Positions 1 to 8,800 of a stretch of 34,121 bases of DNA are shown piece after piece. The position numbers and the translations under genes are program-made. The stretch is from the NCBI GenBank assembly GCA_000754455.1, contig JNSE01000030.1, positions 1-34,121 on the forward strand, in the 5' to 3' direction. This DNA comes from an actinobacterium acAMD-2 (GTDB lineage: Bacteria; Actinomycetota; Actinomycetes; UBA12327). The notes below the pieces were generated by a model. The model was not told the origin of the DNA. It ran no database searches and saw nothing but the letters and a program-made list of their open reading frames with translations. Every line of letters starts with the position of its first letter. The first letter of the stretch is position 1.

Positions 1-249
1 CGCAGATTTGGAGAAAACAAAGTCAGATTCGTCCTTGTACACCGTTCCGGTGATGGTGAAGTCACCACCGTTTTCCACCAATTTCGATGTATCAATGTTG
101 GCGATGCCGATCTGGCCCTCAGCACAAAATCGGAAAAAGCCCGTTGACGTGATAATCGTCCCAGGGATAGGAGCCGCACCAGAGAGCGCAGGCACGGCGA
201 GGATCGCCGTGATGCCCAAAAGCACGATCGTGAGTCGGCGGCGGCGCAC
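1..249 (-). CDS. Secreted protein of unknown function, N-terminal part
   Basis: This is the first 83 codons of a minus-strand gene that leaves the window at base 1. It starts at GTG 249-247, about 7 nt after an AGGGG ribosome-binding site. The frame has no stop to the edge. The product opens with a short basic stretch (VRRRRL), a hydrophobic run and a small-residue site near ALSGAAP, a convincing Sec signal peptide ending near residue 26. The visible mature part (QIGIANIDTSKLVENGGDF and on) is not recognised; it could begin a beta-rich domain. Function unknown. It is divergent from the Sua5 gene, with about 140 bp between them and no clear promoter hexamers. Confidence 0.7.
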   Translation of the reverse strand, partial: MRRRRLTIVLLGITAILAVPALSGAAPIPGTIITSTGFFRFCAEGQIGIANIDTSKLVENGGDFTITGTVYKDESDFVFSKSA

Positions 250-391
250 GTGGTTCCCCTATCAATGAATCTATGGACACTTAACCTTTTCAAACGGATA
301 CAGGCGCAACAAGGGGTTTGGATTACATTCCGGCAACGGATTGATCAGCCCAGATCTCGCCCGGTGCCCCTGGGTGCGAGAAGATGACCAG

Positions 392-1399
392 ATGAACAGC
401 CTCCACGCCCAGATCCAGCGCGCCGACCAAGCCGGGATTGACGCTGCCGTAGCCGTTCTTCGACAGGGCGGGCTGGTAGTTCTACCGACGGAGACGGTGT
501 ATGGCCTGGGCGCGGATGCCACGTCTGAACTTGCGGTGGCACGGATTTTCCAAGTCAAGGGTCGCCCTGCTGATCACCCGGTGATCGTTCATGTTCTGGG
601 GGTGGACGATCTTGATGTGTGGGCTGTCGATGTTCCGTCGTATGCGCGTGAGTTAGCCCAAAGGTGGTGGCCTGGTCCCATGACCTTGGTGTTGACTCGT
701 CGCCCAGGGGTGGGTGAAATCGCAGCCGGTGGGGCACCCACGATTGCTCTGCGTAGCCCGTCGCATCCGGTCGCGCGCGCTGTCATTGAACGATTGGGTT
801 CGGGGGTTGCGGCGCCATCGGCGAACCGATTTGGTCGCGTGAGTCCAACAACCGCACATCATGTGGTGGAGGAATTGGGCGATGTACTGACGGCTTCTGA
901 CCTAATCCTTGATGGTGGTGAATGCGCGATCGGCGTGGAATCGACCATCATTGATTGCACCGGAGCAGAGCCAATTGTTCTGCGTCCCGGTGGAGTGACC
1001 AATGCTGATATCGCGCAAGTAGTGGCTCTTTCGAGTCACACCGTGAGTGACCTTGACCGAGACATTCGAGCGCCGGGAACCTTGGCCGCTCACTACGCCC
1101 CCACGGCGCGAGTGTTGTTGGCTGAAGAAGCGGAAGCCGATGCAGTGATTAACGCGGCGCCAGCGGGTGAAGTAGGCCTGCTCTCCATGGTCACCTTTGA
1201 GCCATCCACAGACCGTGCAATCCACCGCCTCGTGGCGCCCGGCAACGTTGATGAGTACGCGCAGGACCTCTATGCGGCGCTGCGCAGGGCCGACCAACTC
1301 GGACTGGTCGCGGTCGTTGCGGTTTTGCCACCGGTCGAGGGCATTGGTGTGGCCGTGCGCGATCGATTGCAGCGAGCAGCGACCGGATCTGCGGTCTAA
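392..1399 (+). CDS. sua5: Threonylcarbamoyl-AMP synthase (Sua5/YrdC/TsaC family)
   Basis: The enzyme makes L-threonylcarbamoyl-AMP from threonine, bicarbonate and ATP, the first step of t6A37 modification of ANN-decoding tRNAs in the cytoplasm. The 335-residue product has the YrdC core: PTETVYGLG at residues 32-40, KGRP at 56-59 and APSAN at 141-145. The linker APGTLAAHYAP near 228-238 leads into the C-terminal Sua5 domain, so this is the long Sua5 type rather than the short TsaC type. The frame is open upstream to a TTG at 341, but ATG 392 matches the usual family N-terminus and has GAGAA about 8 nt upstream. A 6-bp hairpin follows the stop. The gene stands alone, with tRNA-Lys convergent to it. 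Confidence 0.93.
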   Translation: MNSLHAQIQRADQAGIDAAVAVLRQGGLVVLPTETVYGLGADATSELAVARIFQVKGRPADHPVIVHVLGVDDLDVWAVDVPSYARELAQRWWPGPMTLVLTRRPGVGEIAAGGAPTIALRSPSHPVARAVIERLGSGVAAPSANRFGRVSPTTAHHVVEELGDVLTASDLILDGGECAIGVESTIIDCTGAEPIVLRPGGVTNADIAQVVALSSHTVSDLDRDIRAPGTLAAHYAPTARVLLAEEAEADAVINAAPAGEVGLLSMVTFEPSTDRAIHRLVAPGNVDEYAQDLYAALRRADQLGLVAVVAVLPPVEGIGVAVRDRLQRAATGSAV

Positions 1400-1416
1400 C
1401 TGGAGGCAGGCTCCAG
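1400..1416. terminator. Hairpin between sua5 and tRNA-Lys
   Basis: CTGGAG and CTCCAG pair around the 5-nt loop GCAGG, directly after the sua5 stop codon and just past the 3' end of the oppositely oriented tRNA-Lys. There is no T-run, so intrinsic termination is uncertain. Its place between two convergent genes suggests a two-way end-of-transcript structure. Confidence 0.4.
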
Positions 1417-1427
1417 CACACATCACG

Positions 1428-1503
1428 TGGTGGGCCGCCCGGGGCTTGAACCCGGAACCCACGGATTAAAAGTCCGTTGCTCTACCAATTGAGCTAACAG
1501 CCC
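1428..1503 (-). tRNA. tRNA-Lys (TTT), CCA encoded
   Basis: Read on the minus strand, the gene starts GGGCTGT and ends GCGGCCC, forming a 7-bp acceptor stem with two G-U pairs. Discriminator A is followed by an encoded CCA (1430-1428). The D-arm begins TAGCTCAATTGG, the anticodon loop is CTTTTAA (anticodon TTT), and the T-arm reads CCGGGTTCAAGCCCCGG. All arms fold canonically. A small CTCCG/CGGAG hairpin lies just upstream (1506-1519). Confidence 0.96.
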
Positions 1504-1591
1504 GCCTCCGAAATCGGAGTGGACTAAGCCTAGGGGGCGGGTTTATGACCTTGGTGATCAGCGTCCCAGAGCAATCCGCCAAGATGGGTTT

Positions 1592-2224
1592 ATGCGTCTA
1601 GATCATGTCTCTTATGCGGTCCCTGCTTCTCATCTCGCTGACGAGGTTCAACGCCTTGGTGCAAGCGCGGGTGGGATCTTTCGCGACGGTGGTCGCCACC
1701 CTCGGTTTGGTACGCGCAACTTTGTTTTGCCACTGGCTGGCGGGTCGTATCTCGAAGTAGTCGCGACGCTGGATCACCCAGCAGCAGACCGCGCACCTTT
1801 TGGTCAAGCCGTGAAGCATCGTGCAGAACGCGGTGGCGGATGGATGGCCTGGGTCTTGGCCGTTGATGATGTCGAGCCAATGGAACAGCGCTTGGGTCGT
1901 CCTGCCGTTGACGGCATGCGTCACCGACCTGATGGCGTTGACCTGACGTGGAAGCAACTGGGAATCAAAGACGTGATGGAAGATCCACAAGTCCCGTTCT
2001 TTGTCCAATGGCTCAGTGACGCAGCTGATCACCCCAGCGCAGGCGCTGGTGAGCTTCCTCGCATTGAGCGTTTGGAAATTGGTGGCGATGCGGCTTCGGT
2101 CACCGAGTTCCTTGGTTCATCAGTGGACGCGATTGATGGTGTGACCATTGATTTTGTTGACGACGAGCCTGGATTGGTTGCGGTTCACTTGGCTACCCAC
2201 CGAGGATCAGTGCGGCTCGACTGA
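1592..2224 (+). CDS. Glyoxalase-like (VOC superfamily, Glyoxalase_3 type) protein
   Basis: The 210-residue protein begins RLDHVSYAVP, the typical first strand of a vicinal-oxygen-chelate domain. It continues with FGTRNFVLPLAGGSYLEVVA near residues 39-58, matching the Glyoxalase_3 type (PF13468), then a second half (ERLEIGGDAASVTEFLG near 152-168) consistent with a repeated beta-alpha-beta module. Such proteins usually bind a divalent metal, but the substrate here cannot be inferred. No Shine-Dalgarno precedes ATG 1592. A CAAGAT hexamer sits exactly 6 nt upstream (1580-1585), so the message may be leaderless. It is a single gene between tRNA genes. Confidence 0.85.
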   Translation: MRLDHVSYAVPASHLADEVQRLGASAGGIFRDGGRHPRFGTRNFVLPLAGGSYLEVVATLDHPAADRAPFGQAVKHRAERGGGWMAWVLAVDDVEPMEQRLGRPAVDGMRHRPDGVDLTWKQLGIKDVMEDPQVPFFVQWLSDAADHPSAGAGELPRIERLEIGGDAASVTEFLGSSVDAIDGVTIDFVDDEPGLVAVHLATHRGSVRLD

Positions 2225-2310
2225 TGACCAGCCCTAGCGATCAGGTGGCTGAACAACAAGCAATCCTTGACGGGCACCCCCGCCCAAGCTTGCGTAACTA
2301 AGCAAAACGG

Positions 2311-2325
2311 GTGGGATCAACCCAC
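2311..2325. other. Small hairpin in the spacer after the VOC gene
   Basis: GTGGG and CCCAC pair around ATCAA inside the 187-bp non-coding gap 2225-2411. This gap must also hold the promoter of the tRNA cluster; a TATGCT at 2364-2369 is a weak -10 candidate without a good -35. Nothing else was recognised in the gap. Confidence 0.3.
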
Positions 2326-2411
2326 TGATCGGACCAGCCTGCGGTGCCTGTGAGTGCCTCGCGTATGCTTTCGTGGGTTCCCAACGGACCTGTGCAAACA
2401 GGATTTCGTGA

Positions 2412-2484
2412 GCCCCCATCGTCTAGTGGTCTAGGACGCCGCCCTTTCAAGGCGGTAACACGGGTTCGAACCCCGTTGGGGGTA
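2412..2484 (+). tRNA. tRNA-Glu (TTC)
   Basis: The acceptor stem pairs GCCCCCA with TGGGGGT. The anticodon loop is CTTTCAA (anticodon TTC) and the T-arm is ACGGGTTCGAACCCCGT. Discriminator A is followed by CGC, so CCA is not encoded, unlike the other three tRNAs here. It is the first gene of a three-tRNA cluster. Confidence 0.96.
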
Positions 2485-2501
2485 CGCAAGTACCTGTTCG
2501 A

Positions 2502-2520
2502 CCAGCACCCTGGGTGCTGG
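2502..2520 (+). other. Perfect hairpin between tRNA-Glu and tRNA-Asp
   Basis: CCAGCACCC and GGGTGCTGG form a perfect 9-bp inverted repeat around a single T; in RNA the innermost pair or pairs would open to form the loop. It lies 17 nt after tRNA-Glu and could guide processing of the multi-tRNA transcript or attenuate it. Confidence 0.6.
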
Positions 2521-2532
2521 AGTAGTAAGCCT

Positions 2533-2551
2533 CACGGATTCGTCCGTGTTT
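2533..2551 (+). other. UUCG-capped hairpin followed by TTT
   Basis: CACGGA, TTCG and TCCGTG form a 6-bp stem with the stable UUCG tetraloop, followed by TTT (2549-2551) directly at the 5' end of tRNA-Asp. It resembles a short intrinsic terminator, but its position inside the tRNA cluster makes a processing or 5'-leader structure as likely. Confidence 0.55.
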
Positions 2552-2628
2552 GGCCCCGTAGCGCAGTTGGTTAGCGCGCCGCCCTGTCACGGCGGAGGTC
2601 GCCGGTTCGAGCCCGGTCGGGGTCGCCA
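2552..2628 (+). tRNA. tRNA-Asp (GTC), CCA encoded
   Basis: Acceptor GGCCCCG pairs with CGGGGTC (one G-U). The anticodon loop is CTGTCAC (GTC at 2586-2588), the T-arm is GCCGGTTCGAGCCCGGT, discriminator G is at 2625 and CCA is encoded at 2626-2628. All arms fold canonically. Confidence 0.96.
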
Positions 2629-2631
2629 GGA

Positions 2632-2644
2632 CACCCATTGGGTG
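2632..2644 (+). other. Hairpin between tRNA-Asp and tRNA-Phe
   Basis: CACCC and GGGTG pair around ATT, 3 nt after the CCA of tRNA-Asp and 8 nt before tRNA-Phe. It is weaker than the two hairpins in the preceding spacer but follows the same pattern. Confidence 0.45.
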
Positions 2645-2652
2645 ACCTGTTC

Positions 2653-2728
2653 GGTCAGGTAGCTCAGTTGGGAGAGCGACCGCCTGAAAAGCGGTAGGTC
2701 GGCGGATCGAACCCGCCCCTGACCACCA
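2653..2728 (+). tRNA. tRNA-Phe (GAA), CCA encoded
   Basis: Acceptor GGTCAGG pairs with CCTGACC, discriminator A is at 2725 and CCA is at 2726-2728. The anticodon stem ACCGC/GCGGT carries loop CTGAAAA (anticodon GAA). The T-stem GGCGG/CCGCC carries loop ATCGAAC. Position 54, nearly always T in bacterial tRNAs, is A here. All stems are intact, so the gene is probably functional. Confidence 0.95.
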
Positions 2729-2780
2729 GTTGTGCGCAATGTCGGATGAGCCATTCGGCTGATGCTGAATCAACGTATGA

Positions 2781-2795
2781 CCGCTGTACCAGCGG
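2781..2795. other. Hairpin upstream of the peroxidase gene
   Basis: CCGCTG and CAGCGG pair perfectly around TAC in the 129-bp gap between tRNA-Phe and the peroxidase start. No T-run follows. It may end the tRNA transcript or lie in the peroxidase leader. No convincing -35/-10 pair is visible in this gap; the AT-rich patch at 2818-2827 is the best place for a -10. Confidence 0.4.
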
Positions 2796-2857
2796 AATCC
2801 CCTGTGTTGGAATGAACAAGATATTTTGCCGTTCCTAAAGCTTTGAGGGATCTCGAC

Positions 2858-5800
2858 ATGGGTTTAAACCGACGACTTGTTGGAATTGTTTCTGCCACTG
2901 CTGTCCTTGCTGCGGTGCTCGTGCCGCTGGGGGCAAGTACCGCACAAGCAGCACCGGTTGGCCCTGGCTTCACTCTCACCGTGCCCGATCTGCAATACAT
3001 CCTTAGCCAAATCAAGATTGCGGAAGCTCACAAGGCAGCTGATAAGCCGGCAACGTGTACGAGCGGTAATGGGTTGACTGTTGCGAACTGCGCGGTACCT
3101 GGCACGAACCCGTACGTCCCTGGATCCTTACTCGCTACAGACCTGTCTGACCCTCGCCTCGTGAACGGTCTGCGTCAAACGGATGGACGCAACAACAACG
3201 TGGTCAACGGATTCTCTACGTGGAATGGTGTGCGTTACACATCAAGTGCAGGTCAGTCCACCTGGGGATCAGCAGACCAAGCCTTCCCCCGCGATACGCC
3301 CGAAAACTGGCGCTTGACCGACACGACCAACAATTCCTTCGGCCCGGTGGGTTCGACCTATAACCCTTCGTCGCGACCTACTAACTTGATTGACCCAGAG
3401 CCTCGCGTCATCAGTAACTTGATTTCAGATCAATCGGCGTACAACCCAGCCGCCGTTGCTGCCTCCGGTGCCGACATCAGTGGCCTGACTACTGACCAGC
3501 AAAAGCAGGACACCCAGCTCTTGATTGAAAACACTGCTCCCGACGGGGGACAGGCAGCTCCGTATAGCGGAATGTTCACGCTGTTTGGGCAATTCTTTGA
3601 CCATGGTTTGGACTTGGTCGGCAAGACGAGTGCTGAAGTGGTCATTATCCCGCTGAAGCCGGATGACCCGCTGTACCGCGAAGGCGAACGCAACAACTTC
3701 ATGGTGCTCAACCGCACGGTGCTGGACTCCAACAACGCTGGCACCAACACCACCACGCCATGGATTGACCAAAACCAGACCTATACCTCGGCTCCTTCTC
3801 ACCAAGTGTTCTTGCGTGGCTATGGGTGTGGTGGCGCGTCGTCCAGCGCTGCTAACTGTGCGGTTGGCTCCGCTCCTGTTTCAACCGGTGATCTGCTTGA
3901 CGGTGCCATCACGCACAACTTGGCGAACTGGGGCGAGATCAAAGCGCAAGCTGCCAACAAACTGGGTATCGAACTGACCGACTACGACGTCACCAATGTT
4001 CCGCTGCTCGCCACGGATGAATTTGGTCGTTTCTTGCGCGGCCCCAATGGCTTCCCGCTTGTTGTCCTCAAGAACGGTTCGTTGCTTGAAGGAAACCCGG
4101 TTTCTCCCATCAAGTTGGTGAACTTTGCCAATGCCGCCAAGCCTGATGACCTGATTCAGCGCACGGGGCATGCATTCCTTGACGACATTGCCCATGGAGC
4201 GGGACCGAAGTGGGCCTGGAATGGCTCAGCATGGGCTGCCACGCATAACACAGCCTTGCTCAACAAGCACTTCATTACCGGCGATGGTCGAGGCAACGAG
4301 AACATCGGCTTAACCTCGATTCACACGGTCTTCCACAGTGAGCACAACCGCTTGGTGAAGGACATCAAGTCGATCGTCAGCGCGAATCAGGGTGCCGCTG
4401 CTGGTGCGGGCACCTTCGCGTTTTCGGACTGGCGAGTGGGCAACTCCGCTGGTGCGGAATTCAATGGCGAGCGTTTGCTGCAGGCAGCTCGCTTTGTCAA
4501 CGAAATGGAATATCAGCACTTGGTATTTGAGGAATTTGTGCGCAAGGTGCAACCAGGTGTCCGTATTTTCGGTGGCTATGACCCGTCCTTGAACCCGAAC
4601 ATTGTTGCGGAATTTGCTAACGCAACGTATCGCTACGGTCACTCGCAGTTGAATGAGACGGTTGATCGCATTGCTGCTGACGGTACGGACACATCAATCT
4701 CCCTCATCGATGCATTCCTGAGTCCAGATAAATTCAACAATGTTGATGGGCAAGTGCTCACCGCTGACCAAGCGGTCGGACAAATCGCGCGTGGAATGTC
4801 CAAGCAGCGGGGTAACGAAATCGACGAGTTCGTCACAGGGGCATTGCATAACAGCTTGCTCGGTTTGCCACTCGACTTGGGTGCCTTGAACATGGCGCGA
4901 GGTCGCGATACGGGAATGTCCTCGTTGAATGGCACGCGCCGCTCATACTATTCAAAAACTGCTGACGGTTCGATGGCTCCGTATGGCTCGTGGCTCGAAT
5001 TTGGGCAAGCGTTGCGCCACCCCGCTTCGTTAATCAACTTTGTGGCTGCCTACGGCACTCACCCATCCGTTACTGAGGCTACGACGGTTGCGAGCAAGCG
5101 AGCGGCCGCAACCTTGTTGGTCAAGGGCGGCGTGGGAGCCCCTGCTGATCGTGGTGAGTTCTTGACTAGCCAAGGCGCCTGGATTCCGGTCAACGACAAA
5201 GCAACCACAGGTCTAGAAGACATTGATTTGTGGATCGGTGGACTGGCTGAGCAGCGCACGATGTTTGGCGGAATGCTCGGAAGCACTTTTGACTTTATCT
5301 TCCGCACACAGATGGAAAACCTGCAAGACAGTGACCGTTTCTACTACCTCGGTCGCCTGCCTGGCATCGGCCTGGCTAACCAAATTGAAGGCAACTCGCT
5401 GGCTGAAATCATTCAGCGCAACTCCGATGCTGAAGGTTTGCCGTTCCTCATCTTCAATGCCCCGTCGCAAACCTTTGACATGTCGAAGTCCTCGCTGACT
5501 TACCCCGACATCACATTGGTGGGTGGAGCGACTTGGGTGTACGGCGGTTCAGAGCACGTGGTGTTTAACGGAACTGCTGGCAACGACAGCGTGTGGTCGG
5601 GTTCGGGTGACGACACGATTCGTGGCAACGATGGCGATGACACAGCTACTGGTGGGCCTGGGGATGACAGCATCATCGGCGGCCTTGGTGATGACACCTT
5701 GAGCGACCCATCGGGACTTGACGTCGTGATGTCGGGTGATGGCAGCGACTTCATCAACACCGGAGGACCTGGGCTGGATGTTTACATCGCAGGTGCAGGA

Positions 5801-8800
5801 GCCGACTTCACTATGGGTGGTGGCTATGGCACCGAACAGCTCGGTGGAATGGGCAACGACTTTATGTACGGCGGAACCGACGCTGACGTGGTCAGCGGCG
5901 ATGAAGACTCTGACTGGCTCGAAGGTGGAGTGGGTAACGACACCCTGTCCGGTGACCTTCCGGCGCTCTTTGGTGTGGACCTGGCCCCACCGGGTGACGA
6001 AGTGATCATTGGTGACAGCGGAAGCAACCTGCTCAATGGTGATGGTGGCGTGGACATCATGGTTGGAGGTACGCAAGGAACGAACAGCGTTCTCGGCGGC
6101 CTTGGCTTTGACTTCTCGACGTATTACAACCCTCGATCCATGTCTGCCCACGTTGCTGACTTGTCTTTGATTGCACCCCCGCCAGGCGACCCAGCCTTGG
6201 GCCTGCAAGATGCGTATCTCGACACGGAGGCGCTGTCCGGTGGTGACTTGAATGACACTTTGTCTGGCGATGTCCGCACCACGTTGTCGGTGGTGGGCAC
6301 AGTGGGTGACACCTTGAATGCAAACGATATTCCCAAGATCTCCGGTTTGAACACTTTGCTGGGTGGAAGCGCGGCATTTAACACTGGTGACATCCTCATC
6401 GGTGGTGGCGGTTCTGACACTTTGCAGGGACGTCAAGGCAATGAAGTCATGGATGGCGATGCCTACCTGCAGGTGCAAATTTCCGCTCCTGCTTCACCAG
6501 CTATTACCGGCACGACGACGGTTGACCCAGCAGATGCATCGCGAGTACTTGTTGACAGCATGACCCAGCTCACCAGCGCTGTGAAGAAGAATCACTTCAC
6601 CGTCTCTCAATTGCGCATCGTTCGCTCAATCAAGTGGGCCAAGCGCACCACGGAGCTTGATGTCGCGGTGTACAACAGTGCGCGCGCGAACTTCACTGTT
6701 GTTGCCGGGCCCAATGGCACGGTGCGCGTTACTGACAACACGGCTGGAAACCTCAATGAGGGCGTGGACACCCTGCGCAACATGGAGCGCATTCAGTTCA
6801 CCGATCAGACGGTCAATATCTCCGCTCCCAGCGCACCACGAAACGTGGTAGCAACCTATGACGAAGCCAACCTGCGTATCCCAGTCTCGTGGAGTCAACC
6901 AGCGGCCAACGGAAGCTTGTTTGCTGTGACGGGCTACACGGCTCGTGCGTTCAAGGCTGGAACCGATGTATTGGTCGCCAGTTGCAGCACTGGCCAGGCC
7001 GGCCGTAATTGCAACATCTCGGCGAACGCCAACGGAATCGTGGCCTATGACGTTGATGTCGTGGCGACGAATACTTCAGGAACTGGGGTTCCTGGACCCA
7101 ACCCGCCGATCACACTGATCGTCCCAGGCGCGGTCACGGTACCGAGTCAGCCGTTGAATGTTTCCGGTATTGCCAACAACAGCTCGGTGGCATTGAGCTG
7201 GACTGCCCCAACCGATAATGGCGGAGCTGCCATTGATCGCTATGTCGTGACATCAACGCCAGGTGGAACGGTGTGCACCGTCAACATTGTTGCTCCCGCA
7301 GTTGCGCCAGCGACAAGTTGCAACGCAACCGGGCTCACTAATGGGACGACTTATACCTTCACCGTACGTGCCCGCAATGTTGCTGGTGACTCTTTGGCTT
7401 CGGCGCCATCGTTGGGCTTGACGCCACGAACTGTGCCCAATACACCAGGAGTCATCAACGGAACCGTGGGTGATCAATCGGTGCAGTTGGGCTGGAGTAC
7501 ACCCAGCGACAATGGTGGTTCACCCATCACGGTGTACAAAGTTTTCCAGAACCCAGGTGGTGCGCAGGTCTGTAGCAACGTCATCGTTCCGCCCGCCGCT
7601 GCACCGTCAACGAATTGCACTGTCTCTGGTTTGACCAATGGTTCGAACTACACCTTTACGGTCAGGGCGACGAACGTCGTCGGTGACTCCAATGCTTCGA
7701 GCCCATCAGCCACCTTCACACCACGGGCAGCACCCACTCAACCGCTAAATGTGGTGGGAACCCCTGGTGATCAGTCCATCACCGTCTCGTGGGATCGCCC
7801 CGCAAACGATGGTGGGTCAGCAATCACGAGTTACGCGGTGAATCAAGCCGGCGCTGCCCAGGTGTGCACGGTGGTTCCGGCCGCGCCCGCTGCCGAGCCC
7901 GTAACCAGTTGTGTGGTGTCTGGTCTGACCAATGGCACTAATTACGCCTTCACGGTTCGTGCAGTGAACAGCGCGGGGACGTCACAAAGTTCTGGTCTGT
8001 CGACCCCGGTATCTCCCCGAACGGTGGCTCTGGCTCCCACATCAGTCACCAATGCAGCGCGCAATGCAGGTGCAACGATTTCTTGGAACGCGCCAGCATC
8101 CGATGGTGGATCTGCGGTGACTGGTTACAAGGTGTTCGCTAGCCCTGGTGACCTGCAGGTGTGCACCGTGAACATCACGCCACCATTGCTTGAACCTGCT
8201 ACCAACTGCATTGCTAATGGATTGGTCAACAGCACGCCCTACACCTTCACTGTCAAAGCGGTGAACGCTGCAGGCGACTCGTTGCCATCAGCCCCATCGC
8301 CAACCGTCACTCCTGACGGCGTAGCGCCAACGGCGGCGATGGTTGCGCCTTCTGGTGTGTTCCAAATGGGTCAAACCATTGGATTGACCTGGAGTGCTTC
8401 GGATGCGGGTACCGGTGTACAAAACACCGATGTTCGGTACTTCCGAGTGCGCGCCGGTGGTGGAACACCTGATTCATGGGAATTCTTGGTTCAGGGAACG
8501 ACTGATCGCAGTGCAACGTTGACCGGCGCGGCGTGGGGTTATCGCTACTGCTTCCAAACGCGCGGTCACGATGAGGCGGGAAATGATGGCGCCTGGTCGG
8601 CATCCAAGTGCACCAATGTGGTCGCCGACTCACGTTCGTTTGCTCGATCTGGGTTTGCCCTGAAGACTGCCTCTGGCTATATCGGCAACAGCTACGAGAC
8701 CACCACGACCAAGGGCGCATACCTGCTGTCTACGAGCTCCCAGACGGTGCGTCAGGTGGGCGTGGTTGCCATGAGGTGCTCCAGTTGTGGTCTGGTCAAG

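Noticed and set aside
8..268. An 86-codon plus-strand frame at the left edge
   Set aside because: It is antisense to a minus-strand frame with a signal peptide and a ribosome-binding site.
902..1462. A 186-codon minus-strand frame opposite sua5, reaching into tRNA-Lys
   Set aside because: It runs through a tRNA gene and is antisense to a well-recognised protein; no ribosome-binding site or family pattern.
2447..2773. A 108-codon minus-strand frame across the tRNA cluster
   Set aside because: It is antisense to three tRNAs; such frames are often mis-annotated as proteins.
2653..2857. tRNA-Phe as an integration site for an island carrying the peroxidase
   Set aside because: No integrase gene and no second copy of the tRNA 3' end was seen downstream; base composition of the peroxidase looks like its neighbours.
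5549..6478. A 309-codon open frame on the minus strand opposite the RTX-like repeats
   Set aside because: Codon bias of Gly/Asp repeats creates long antisense frames; the product is low-complexity, resembles nothing, and the plus-strand protein is clear.
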